Shown one piece after another: positions 1-6,680 of a stretch of 20,192 nucleotides of DNA; positions within the stretch are counted from its first letter, which is position 1; every line of letters begins with the position of its first letter. Origin of the DNA: an uncultured Collinsella sp. (lineage in GTDB: Bacteria > Actinomycetota > Coriobacteriia > Coriobacteriales > Coriobacteriaceae); NCBI GenBank assembly GCA_902464495.1, contig CABQJK010000033.1, positions 1 to 20,192 on the forward strand, written 5' to 3'. A model generated the notes under the pieces. The model made no database searches and was not told where the DNA came from. It was given only the letters and a program-made list of their open reading frames with translations. The position numbers were made by a program, and so were the translations under genes.

Positions 1-403
1 TGCGGGCTTCGGCTGCGGTTTGGCGCTTGTGGCGGTAATCGATCATGCCTTGGATGATGGGTTTGCCAAAGCTCACGACGTCGTCGTTGTAGATGGCGGT
101 GCGGGCTGCGAGCAGGCAGTCGCTAAAGTCCATGTGCGTCCTGCCGAACAGCTTGATGGCAAAGGCGATGACGGTGGGCTCGTCGACCATGACGTCGTCG
201 AGCAACCTGGTCAGCGCCGCCGCGATTTTGGGGCGGGGGACCTTGTAGACATCGCGCAGCGTGACGGCGACACGGGTGATGATCTCGGGGTAGACGCGGG
301 TGGTGCGCGTGGCGATAACCTTGGCGGCGCGCGGCGACAGGACCTCGTCGTCGTTAAGCAGGTAGCGTAGGATAACGGTCTCGTCGATGATGGTGCTACT
401 CAT
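1..403 (-). CDS. PIN-domain toxin of a type II toxin-antitoxin pair (3' end outside window)
   Basis: Reading the minus strand from the ATG at 403 gives 134 codons with no stop before the window edge, so the C-terminus is missing. The protein opens with IIDETVILRYLLNDDE, the usual first strand and Asp (D7) of a PIN domain. Further acidic residues sit where the PIN fold needs them: E40 in YPEIITRVAVTL, D95 in MDFSDCLLAAR, and D107/D108 in NDDVVSFGK. PIN toxins are Mg-dependent RNases, often cutting tRNA or mRNA; the target here cannot be told. Its ATG lies inside the end of the antitoxin gene (8-nt overlap, ATGAGTAG), which indicates translational coupling and a single TA operon. By the usual PIN length of about 130-145 aa, only a few residues should be missing. 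The family call is firm; the toxin role is inferred from context. Confidence 0.82.
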   Translation of the reverse strand, partial: MSSTIIDETVILRYLLNDDEVLSPRAAKVIATRTTRVYPEIITRVAVTLRDVYKVPRPKIAAALTRLLDDVMVDEPTVIAFAIKLFGRTHMDFSDCLLAARTAIYNDDVVSFGKPIIQGMIDYRHKRQTAAEAR

Positions 404-719
404 GGATGTCTACTTCCTCGGGACCCAAGTTCGAATCGTCGCTTTCTGCGGCGAGATATTCAATCCAGGCGTTGCGTTCCTCGGACCGGCGATTGGGGTC
501 CCCGTAAGCCTTAAGCACTCCGTAGGCAGCCGTGCCATCCTTTGAGCGCACGGCGATCGGCTGAAAAGGCAGTTTGCGCATGAGGATGCTCTGTGAAACA
601 AAAAGGCGAACGGCCTCGGCAAGCGATGTGCCCATGGCGTCGTAGAGACGCTCGGCATGCTGTTTGTCCTCTTCGCGAATGCGCACCTGTAGGATGGCTC
701 GTTTTTGAGTCGATGACAT
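396..719 (-). CDS. RelB/DinJ-like ribbon-helix-helix antitoxin
   Basis: A 107-residue protein. Residues 7-50 (AILQVRIREEDKQHAERLY, then a helix with LAEAVRLFVSQSI) fit the ribbon-helix-helix DNA-binding fold of RelB/DinJ antitoxins: a beta strand with alternating residues, then two helices. The C-terminal half is acidic (AAESDDSNLGPEEVDIHE), typical of the disordered toxin-binding part. A purine-rich ribosome site (AAGGGGG, plus-strand 726-732) precedes the ATG at 719. The gene overlaps the downstream PIN toxin by 8 nt. Antitoxins of this type usually repress their own promoter together with the toxin, and an inverted repeat at 805-822 sits on the likely -35 box. RelB/DinJ proteins more often pair with RelE/YafQ toxins, so the pairing with a PIN toxin is less usual. 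Confidence 0.8.
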   Translation of the reverse strand: MSSTQKRAILQVRIREEDKQHAERLYDAMGTSLAEAVRLFVSQSILMRKLPFQPIAVRSKDGTAAYGVLKAYGDPNRRSEERNAWIEYLAAESDDSNLGPEEVDIHE

Positions 720-783
720 CGCTAGCCCCCTTATCTAGTGCAACACGGATGGTCAAATTCGCCCTGTGCTTTCTTTTGACTAT

Positions 784-811
784 CTTATATCCACCACTTT
801 ATTTCACTCAA
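784..811 (-). promoter_or_regulatory. Candidate sigma-70 promoter of the toxin-antitoxin operon
   Basis: On the minus strand a -35 TTGAGT (plus 806-811) and a -10 TATAAG (plus 784-789) are separated by 16 nt in an AT-rich stretch. Transcription would start near plus 777, leaving a leader of roughly 57 nt before the antitoxin ATG. This is a consensus match only, with no transcript evidence. Confidence 0.5.
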
Positions 812-822
812 GTTAATGAGTG
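805..822. promoter_or_regulatory. Inverted repeat CACTCA-N6-TGAGTG, likely antitoxin operator
   Basis: Perfect 6-bp arms (805-810 and 817-822) around AGTTAA. One arm covers the proposed -35 box of the toxin-antitoxin promoter, where an autorepressing RHH antitoxin would be expected to bind. The operator role is inferred from position and symmetry. Confidence 0.45.
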
Positions 823-839
823 TAAACATAACTACAAAC

Positions 840-956
840 GTAATACATTCGCAGAAGGAGAGCGTGAAAATCTCATATGCCTACGCGTGTAATACACTCG
901 ACTTTATAGCCCACCGAGAATAATCCCGACCTGCCAAAACCACTGCAATACACCCG
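840..956 (+). repeat. Three direct copies of GYAATACAYYCG upstream of hydN
   Basis: The copies are GTAATACATTCG at 840-851, GTAATACACTCG at 889-900 and GCAATACACCCG at 945-956, all in the same orientation. Start-to-start distances are 49 and 56 bp, or about 4.7 and 5.3 helical turns. Copies 2 and 3 each lie within a palindrome. The arrangement suggests binding sites for an unidentified regulator of the formate hydrogenlyase operon; no known consensus was recognised. Confidence 0.5.
884..900. promoter_or_regulatory. Palindrome centred on GTGTA-A-TACAC
   Basis: The perfect GTGTA/TACAC arms (887-897) are extended by two more pairs on each side across one mismatch (884-900). It overlaps the second GYAATACAYYCG copy and lies just upstream of a TATAGC-like sequence at 905-910 that could be a weak -10. 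An operator role is an inference. Confidence 0.4.
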
Positions 957-964
957 TATTGCAG
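943..964. promoter_or_regulatory. 22-bp perfect inverted repeat upstream of hydN
   Basis: The arms CTGCAATAC (943-951) and GTATTGCAG (956-964) are perfect 9-bp complements around ACCC. A second short stem, GGGC-TTAT-GCCC (964-975), follows and shares one base. No run of T follows, so it is not a normal terminator. It may be an operator for a dimeric regulator or a structured part of the mRNA leader. Confidence 0.5.
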
Positions 965-1143
965 GGCTTATGCCCAAGTTTGCCCGTGGCAACTGCGTAT
1001 ATTCAACCTGTATACCGTTGGGGAGATTCCATCGATTGCCCGTTTCGCCGCAGGCATTCGATACGCCGATGCCAGACCACGGGCGGCCTGGGGCAACGTC
1101 GGCAGAACCTCTCCAGCAAGGGATTCAGGAGGGAGTGAACAAC

Positions 1144-1662
1144 ATGGGCAATAAACGAGTCGTGGCCGATTCCTCGCGCTGCATTGGGTGTCAAACCTGC
1201 ATGGCAGCGTGCATCGAGGCACACGATATTCCCGGCAACATCGCCGCACCGCGCCTGCGCGTGACGCGTACGTACGAGATCTCCGCACCGGTGGCTTGCC
1301 ATCACTGCGAGGATGCCCCGTGCGCCAAGGCCTGCCCCACGGGCGCCTTGTTCTTTGATCCAAAGAACCATCGCATCGGCGTTAACGAGGACAACTGCAT
1401 CGGCTGCAAGAGCTGCGTCATGGCATGCCCCTTTGGCGCCGTGAGCGTGGCGACCACGCAGGTCCCCGTCTTGATGGGCGACGTGCGCGTGGGTTCGCAG
1501 ACCAAGAGCTTCGTGCTCAAGTGCGACCTGTGCGTGGACCGTCCCGGTGGCCCGGCGTGTGCCGAGGCGTGCCCGACCAAGGGCCTCACCTTGGTAGACG
1601 AGGAGCGCCTGGCGGAGCTGACTGCCGAGCGTGCCCGCGCCACCATCGAAAACGAGGCGTAG
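1144..1662 (+). CDS. hydN: HydN-type 4Fe-4S ferredoxin, partner of formate dehydrogenase H
   Basis: A 172-residue polyferredoxin (E. coli HydN is about 175). Four cysteine clusters are visible: C13/16/19/23 (CIGCQTCMAAC), C52/55/60/64 (CHHCEDAPCAKAC), C85/88/91/95 (CIGCKSCVMAC) and C127/130/139/143 (CDLC...CAEAC). This is the pattern of the DMSO-reductase beta-subunit/HycB/HydN family carrying four 4Fe-4S clusters. The start at 1144 was chosen because AGGAGGG (1127-1133) lies 10 nt upstream and the family begins about a dozen residues before the first cysteine. No signal peptide is present, so it is cytoplasmic. It stands 76 nt before fdhF, the same pairing seen in enterobacteria, and probably carries electrons from FdhF or helps FdhF assembly. 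Its close resemblance to HyfA in this locus means hydN is assigned mainly by its pairing with fdhF. Confidence 0.88.
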   Translation: MGNKRVVADSSRCIGCQTCMAACIEAHDIPGNIAAPRLRVTRTYEISAPVACHHCEDAPCAKACPTGALFFDPKNHRIGVNEDNCIGCKSCVMACPFGAVSVATTQVPVLMGDVRVGSQTKSFVLKCDLCVDRPGGPACAEACPTKGLTLVDEERLAELTAERARATIENEA

Positions 1663-1699
1663 GCGGGCGGCCATACAAGCCCAACGATTGTCAAATACG

Positions 1700-1715
1700 T
1701 ACCGATTAATCGGTA
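1700..1715. promoter_or_regulatory. Perfect 16-bp palindrome in the hydN-fdhF gap
   Basis: TACCGATTAATCGGTA is fully self-complementary and sits 24 nt upstream of the fdhF ATG, just before the AAGGAAGGAGGG ribosome site. It could be an operator, or in RNA a TACCGA stem with a TTAA loop that shields or processes the message. No regulator is recognised. Confidence 0.45.
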
Positions 1716-1738
1716 GCAGAGAAAGGAAGGAGGGTGTC

Positions 1739-3961
1739 ATGGAGAAGCATAAAGTGATCTGCCCGTACTGCGGCGCCGGTTGCCAGTTTAACCTCCTGGT
1801 CCAAAACGGCCAGGTCGTGGGTACCGAACCGCTCGACGGCATCACCAATCAGGGCGAGCTGTGCCTTAAGGGCATGAGCGGCTACGACTTCATCAACGAC
1901 ACCAAGATCTTGACTCCTCGCGTACTGCACCCGATGATCCGCCGCACCAAGGGCGCGGATCTTGAGCGCGTAAGCTGGGACGAGGCACTGGATTTCACCG
2001 CATCTAAGATGCAGGCCATAATTGACGAATATGGTCCTAACGCTGTCATGACCACCGGCTCTTCGCGAGGCGGCGGCAATGAGGCGAACTACGTCATGCA
2101 GAAGTTTACGCGTGCGTGCATCGGCACCCACAGCGTAGACAACTGCGCCCGTACTTGACACGGCCCTACTGTCCTCGGTCTGATGGACACGGTTGGTTCA
2201 GGTTGCATGTCATGCTCCATCCCCGGTATGGAGGATGCGGGCTGCATTTTCCTCTTCGGCTATAACCCTGCCGATTCGCACCCCATCGTCGCAAGGCGTA
2301 TCGTGCGAGCCAAAGAAAAGGGTTGCAAGATCATCGTCGCCGACCCGCGCCATATCGAAACCGCGCGTATCGCCGATATCTACCTTCCGATCAAGAACGG
2401 TTGCAATGTCGCGTTCCTCAACGCCTTTGCCAACTGTTTGGTCAACGATGGCCTCTACGACAAGGAATTCGTCGCCGAGCATACGAACGGCTTTGACGAG
2501 TGGTGGGAGACCATCAAGAACTACACTCCCGAATCCGTACAGGACATCACGGGTGTCGAGCCCGCGTTGATCCACCAAGCTGCCGAGATGTATGCCACGG
2601 CGAAGCCCTCTGCCATCATTGGCTGGGGCATGGGCGTATGCCAGCAGAAGCAGAACCTGAAGACGGTGCATACCATCGCCTCCATCGCCTGCGTTGCCGG
2701 CCAGATCGGCAAACCCAACTCCGGCCTCGCGCCCGTGCGTGGCCAGAATAACGTCCAGGGCTCCTGCGATATGGGCATGCTGCCCAACCTGTACCCTGGC
2801 TACCAGAAAGTCACCGACCCCGCCGTGCGCGCCAAGTTTGCCAAGGCTTGGGGCGTGCCCGAGGAAAAGCTCCCCTTGGAGGAGGGCTACAAGCTCACCG
2901 ACCTGGGTCACCTGGTCGACGAGGGCAAGGTGCACTGCTTCTACAACTACGGCGAGGACCCGGTGCAGACCGAGCCCGATTCGGCCGGCATGCGCAAGAC
3001 GCTCTCCGAGCTGGATCTGTTCATTTGCCAGGACATCTTTATGACGCAGACGACCATGCTCGCCGACGTCATCCTGCCCGCTACCTCCTGGGGCGAGCAC
3101 GAGGGTGTCTTTACCGCCTCTGACCGTAGCTTCCAGCACTTCGACGCCGCGGTTCCGCCCAAGGGCGAGTGCCGCCACGACTGGGAGATCTTCGCGGACC
3201 TGTCCACGCGCATGGGCTATCCCATGCACTACGACAACACCGAGCAGATCTGGAATGAGTGCATTAGCCTGTGCCCCAACTTTGTGGGCGCCACCTACGA
3301 GAAGATGGCTCCCGAGGGCGGTTACGCTCAGTGGCCCGTCAAGACCACCGATGTGAACGACCACGGTACGCCGGACATGTTCGCAGGCGGCAAGTTCACC
3401 ACCAAGGACGGCCGCGCCAACCTGATGGCGCACGATTGGGAGGCACCCTCCGAGCTTCCCGACGATGAGTACCCGCTCATCCTGTGCACCGTCCGCGAGG
3501 TCGGCCACTACAGCTGCCGTTCGATGACCGGCAACTGCAAGACGCTGGCGCTGCTTGCCGACGAGCCCGGCTTTGTCCGCATGAATCCCGCGGACGCCCA
3601 GGCGCGCGGCATCAAGAACGGCGACATCGTCTCGATTCACAGCCGCCGCGGCCAGGTATACAGCCGCGCCGACGTGAGCGACCGTATCAACAAGGGCACG
3701 GTCTATATGACCTACCAGTGGTGGATCGGCAAGTGCAACGAGCTGACCATGCACAAGGTCGACCCGGTCTCGCATACGCCCGAGGACAAGTTCTCCGCCT
3801 GCCAGGTCGACGCCATTGCCGACCAGGTCTGGGCCGAGGGCGAAGTCGAGCGTCAGTACACCGAGCTTAAACAGGCTCTGGTGGACGCCGCCGCTCCCCA
3901 GGACGTTGAGCCCGGCGCCGCCAAGTTCGACGACGAGGCACACGTGAATCAAATCGTGTAG
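1739..3961 (+). CDS. fdhF: Formate dehydrogenase H, selenocysteine- and molybdopterin-dependent (UGA read as Sec140)
   Basis: Oxidises formate to CO2 as the catalytic arm of formate hydrogenlyase in the cytoplasm. The reading frame is interrupted only by a TGA at 2156-2158, so a standard caller splits it into two pieces. Read through, it is 740 residues (E. coli FdhF is about 715). The N-terminal 4Fe-4S motif is C8/C11/C15/C42, followed by LCLKG with Lys44. The active site reads CARTUHGP with Sec140 and His141, the same residue numbers as E. coli. PVRGQNNVQG places the catalytic arginine at R334 (E. coli R333). Long stretches such as STVREVGHYSCRSMTGNC and MTYQWWIG match the enterobacterial enzyme. 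The start ATG at 1739 follows AAGGAAGGAGGG. A SECIS-like hairpin follows the UGA, and a strong hairpin terminator follows the gene. The partner genes hydN and selA are in the same window. The assignment is near certain. Confidence 0.97.
2156..2189 (+). promoter_or_regulatory. UGA selenocysteine codon and bacterial SECIS hairpin in fdhF
   Basis: After the TGA (2156-2158), arms TGTCC (2170-2174) and GGACA (2185-2189) pair. They continue with TC/GA (2175-2176 with 2182-2183), leaving T2184 bulged and an apical loop GGTCT (2177-2181). A GGUCU loop is the SelB-binding feature of the E. coli fdhF SECIS. The first loop G is the 19th base after the UGA, the same spacing as in E. coli as I recall that sequence. 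The bulge lies on the 3' side here, whereas the E. coli bulged U is on the 5' side. Confidence 0.88.
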
Positions 3962-3982
3962 TCCCGTTCTCGTTGGCTTTTT

Positions 3983-4025
3983 GGGCCGGGCGTCCCGAAC
4001 GTTCGGGAGCCCGGCCCGTTATTTT
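3983..4025 (+). terminator. Strong hairpin (terminator or attenuator) between fdhF and hyfA
   Basis: GGGCCGGGC (3983-3991) pairs with GCCCGGCCC (4009-4017). Inside, past one bulged G, TCCCGAAC pairs with GTTCGGGA (3993-4008), giving a near-continuous stem of up to about 15-17 bp. It is followed by GTTATTTT, a modest U tract. It lies only 15 nt before the hyfA ATG, so it should reduce or block read-through from hydN-fdhF into the hydrogenase genes unless overcome. Confidence 0.78.
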
Positions 4026-4039
4026 GAAAGGAAGTGGGG

Positions 4040-4657
4040 ATGAACCGCTTCATCGACATCAACCCGGAGAGGTGCATCGGCTGCGGAACATGCCAGTCCG
4101 CCTGTGCCGACGCTCACCGGATGCAGGGTCTTCAGGATACGCCGCGCCTGGCGCTCGTGAAGACCGGCGGTATTTCGGCCGCCCTTGCCTGCCACCATTG
4201 CGAGGGTGCCCCCTGCGCCGAGGTCTGCCCGGTGAATGCCATCGAGCACGATGGCGACCGCATCCACGTGAAGGAGCAGGAGTGCATCGGGTGCAGGCTG
4301 TGCGCCATCGCGTGCCCCTTTGGAGCCATCCATCCCGATGGCACGTCTATCGCCGGTGTCGCAGGCATGTGCGACCCGACGCCTTCGTATCCTAAGTCCC
4401 TGAGCAGCCTGCTTACGTGGGCTCCTGGCCAGTACACCTGCGCTGTGAAGTGCGACCTGTGCGCCTTCGATCCGGACGGCCCGCATTGCGTGGCGGCGTG
4501 CCCCACCAAGGCGCTGATCGTCATGGGCGGCGCGGCCGATCGCGAGCTCGACGAGGCCAAGCGCCTGCGCTCGATCGAAAACGGTCCGGCTGTCGACGTC
4601 ACCGCTGTGGCCCAGGGCCTGTCCGAGAAAGCAGAAGGGAGCGTAAACAATGGATAG
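4040..4657 (+). CDS. hyfA: Hydrogenase-4 iron-sulfur subunit HyfA (four 4Fe-4S clusters)
   Basis: 205 residues, equal to E. coli HyfA. It carries four cysteine groups: C12/15/18/22, C51/54/59/63, C82/85/88/92 and C138/141/150/154. The opening MNRFIDINPERCIGCGTC and the LQDTPRLALVKT segment resemble HyfA/HycB. Such proteins link the formate dehydrogenase to the hydrogenase peripheral arm in the cytoplasm. The ATG at 4040 is preferred over an in-frame GTG at 4034, because the AAAGGAAG ribosome site (4027-4034) runs into that GTG but is well spaced for the ATG. The end overlaps hyfB by 8 nt, so the two are translationally coupled. It is the first gene after the 3983-4025 hairpin and therefore the first gene of the hydrogenase block. 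Confidence 0.93.
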   Translation: MNRFIDINPERCIGCGTCQSACADAHRMQGLQDTPRLALVKTGGISAALACHHCEGAPCAEVCPVNAIEHDGDRIHVKEQECIGCRLCAIACPFGAIHPDGTSIAGVAGMCDPTPSYPKSLSSLLTWAPGQYTCAVKCDLCAFDPDGPHCVAACPTKALIVMGGAADRELDEAKRLRSIENGPAVDVTAVAQGLSEKAEGSVNNG

Positions 4658-6668
4658 CATGACGCTGTTTATCGCATCGCTTGCCGTCTCGTGCATCGGT
4701 GCGCTCGCCTCGGTTCTGCTGATCAAAGCCGATAACGCCGCCAAGACCGCCGGCTGCCTTGTCGGCGCCGTCGCCGCGGTGCTTTCGTTTGTGGCCGGTA
4801 TCCAGGCCGTGCTGGGCAATGTCGCGTCGGTCGACACCATCGTGTTCTTCCCGTTTGCCCATTTCCAGCTGCTGCTCAATCAGCTGTCCGGTCTGTTCGT
4901 GGCACTCATCTCGGTGCTCGCGTTTGCCGGTTCGATCTACGGTCTCAACTACTTTGATGAGTACCCGGGCAAAAAGGGCCGCGCCGGCTTCTTCTTTAAC
5001 ACCTTCGTGGCGTCCATGATGCTCGTCATCACCGCCGACAACGTGTTTTGGTTCCTGGTCGCCTTTGAGCTCATGTCGCTGACCTCTTACTTCTTGGTCG
5101 TGATCGAGGAGAACGAGAACTCCATCCACGGCGGTTGGCTCTACTTTGTGATCGCGCACGTGGGCTTTGTGCTCATCATGGCGAGCTTCCTCACCATGAC
5201 CAACTTCGCCGGCGGCTCGTTTGCCTTTGCGGATTTCCGCGCCACGCAGTTTAGCCCCGCGGTCGCATCCGTGTGCTTCGTGCTCGCCTTCTTTGGCTTT
5301 GGCGCCAAGGCCGGTATCATCCCGCTGCACGGCTGGCTGCCCAAGGCACATCCCGAGGCGCCGTCTAACGTGAGTGCCCTCATGTCCGGCGGCATGATCA
5401 AGATCGGTATCTTCGGCATCCTCAAGGTTGGTCTCGACCTGCTCTCCGCCTCGGGCGTTCAGGTCTGGTGGGGCCTTATGGTCATGGTCTTCGGTGCGAT
5501 CTCGTCGGTCCTCGGCGTGGCGTTCGCCCTGCAGGAGCATGACATCAAGCGCCTGCTTGCCTATCACTCCGTCGAGAACATCGGCATCATTCTGCTCGGC
5601 GTCGGCGCCTCCATGGCCGCCATGGCGCTCAATTCGGTCGGCATCGCCGTCCTGGCTCTGATGGCCGCCCTCTACCACACGTTTAACCACGCGATGTTTA
5701 AGGGCGAGCTGTTCTTGGGCGCCGGTGCGCTGCTGTACTCCACGGGTACGCGCAATATGGAGAAGATGGGCGGCCTGTTCCGTCGTATGCCGGCAACGGC
5801 CATCTGCTTCCTCGTCGGCGCGCTTGCCATCTCGGCCATCCCGCCCTTCAACGGCTTTGTGTCCGAGTGGTTTACCTACCAGTCGCTCTTTAACGCCGCC
5901 ATGCAGGGCGACAAAGCCGTCATGATCGTGGCCGTGTTCGCTGCCGTCGCGCTTGCCATTACCGGCGCTCTGGCCGTCACGTGCTTCGTCAAGGCCTATG
6001 GCGTCTCCTTTGCCTCCGCGCCCCGCTCCGAGGCCGCGGCCAATGCCAAGGAGGTTCCCGCCCCTATGGTGTTTGCACAGGGCCTGCTCGCGGCCATCTG
6101 CGTCGTGCTGGGCATTGGCGCTCCCGTGATCGCGCCCGTTCTGGTCGACGTCGCCGCGTCCGTGCTGCATCCGTACGGCGGCGTGTTTGCCGCCGAGGGC
6201 ATGGAGCTCATGAACCAGTACTCCGGCGCTGCCACCTCCACGCCTGCGATCGCCATTGCGCTCGTGGTGCTCGTCGGCCTTGCCTGCGGTTATCGCAAAC
6301 TCAAGACCGTCGGCAAGGTGCAGAAGTCCCAGCCGTGGGCATGCGGCTATGCTCCCAACGAGCATATGCCCGTCGTGGCCACGACCTTTGCCTCCGAGGT
6401 TTCCTGGTTTATGCAGCCGCTCTACACGCTGCGCGACCGCTGCACGGCTGTCTGCTGGTCCATCGCGCACTTCTTCCAGAAGCTCACCGGTGTGGCCGAG
6501 GCTGTGGAGCCCGTACCCGACAAGGTTCTCGTCGATGCCCCGCATAAGGGTGTCGAGAAGCTCGCCGACCTCGCGACTAAGCTCGAGGGCGGCAACTACA
6601 GCATCTATATCTGCTACATCGTCGCGGCACTCGTGGTGTTCCTCGTGCTCGCCGTGCAAATGGGTTAA
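4650..6668 (+). CDS. hyfB: Hydrogenase-4 membrane subunit HyfB (antiporter-like, NuoL family)
   Basis: 672 residues, the same length as E. coli HyfB, with many hydrophobic helices across the whole protein. Residues expected for ion translocation in complex I-type antiporter modules are present: E140 in VAFELMSLTSYFLV, K220 in GFGAKAGIIPLHGWLPKAH, K251 in GGMIKIG and K351 in NHAMFKGELF. The C-terminal extension (about 550-672) includes a loop and a last helix, as in HyfB/HycC. It overlaps hyfA by 8 nt and is followed by hyfC after 12 nt. It forms part of the membrane arm of formate hydrogenlyase. Whether it pumps protons or sodium cannot be told from sequence. Confidence 0.95.
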   Translation: MDSMTLFIASLAVSCIGALASVLLIKADNAAKTAGCLVGAVAAVLSFVAGIQAVLGNVASVDTIVFFPFAHFQLLLNQLSGLFVALISVLAFAGSIYGLNYFDEYPGKKGRAGFFFNTFVASMMLVITADNVFWFLVAFELMSLTSYFLVVIEENENSIHGGWLYFVIAHVGFVLIMASFLTMTNFAGGSFAFADFRATQFSPAVASVCFVLAFFGFGAKAGIIPLHGWLPKAHPEAPSNVSALMSGGMIKIGIFGILKVGLDLLSASGVQVWWGLMVMVFGAISSVLGVAFALQEHDIKRLLAYHSVENIGIILLGVGASMAAMALNSVGIAVLALMAALYHTFNHAMFKGELFLGAGALLYSTGTRNMEKMGGLFRRMPATAICFLVGALAISAIPPFNGFVSEWFTYQSLFNAAMQGDKAVMIVAVFAAVALAITGALAVTCFVKAYGVSFASAPRSEAAANAKEVPAPMVFAQGLLAAICVVLGIGAPVIAPVLVDVAASVLHPYGGVFAAEGMELMNQYSGAATSTPAIAIALVVLVGLACGYRKLKTVGKVQKSQPWACGYAPNEHMPVVATTFASEVSWFMQPLYTLRDRCTAVCWSIAHFFQKLTGVAEAVEPVPDKVLVDAPHKGVEKLADLATKLEGGNYSIYICYIVAALVVFLVLAVQMG

Positions 6669-6680
6669 GGAGGGGAGAGC

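Larger units (their letters stand above)
720..1143. other. Divergent intergenic region between the toxin-antitoxin operon and hydN
   Basis: This 424-bp gap is AT-rich from about 760 to 960 and GC-rich after that. It holds the leftward toxin-antitoxin promoter and operator (784-822), three copies of GYAATACAYYCG (840, 889, 945), two palindromes (884-900, 943-964), a small GGGC-TTAT-GCCC hairpin (964-975), and about 165 nt of probable leader before hydN. That leader contains a weak GGCAT/ATGCC stem at 1053-1073. No convincing -35/-10 pair for hydN was found. No sigma-54 GG-N10-GC site of the FhlA-dependent kind is visible. An open frame running in phase from 970 is not used: the strong AGGAGGG ribosome site at 1127-1133 and the homology both place the hydN start at 1144. 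Confidence 0.6.

Noticed and set aside
864..923. A 19-codon GTG-started leader peptide (starting MKISYAYACN) upstream of hydN, with AAGGAG at 855-860
   Set aside because: The ribosome site is only 3 nt from the GTG, the frame overlaps the proposed operator palindrome, and nothing in the peptide suggests attenuation (no run of a regulatory codon).
898..924. A sigma-70 promoter for hydN with TCGACT (898-903) and AATAAT (919-924)
   Set aside because: The spacer is 15 nt and the -10 match is poor. The TATAGC at 905-910 has no -35 partner. Not strong enough to list as a feature.
943..975. The 943-964 inverted repeat as a Rho-independent terminator
   Set aside because: No T tract follows on either strand, and there is no upstream plus-strand gene that would need termination here.
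986..1003. A sigma-54 (-24/-12) promoter for hydN around GTGGCAACTGCGTATATT
   Set aside because: The GC doublet at the required spacing after GG is absent, and actinobacteria generally lack sigma-54.
2156..2182. fdhF as a pseudogene or as two genes divided by a stop codon
   Set aside because: The stop is a UGA exactly at the selenocysteine position, with a SECIS-like hairpin, homology continuous across it, and selA nearby.
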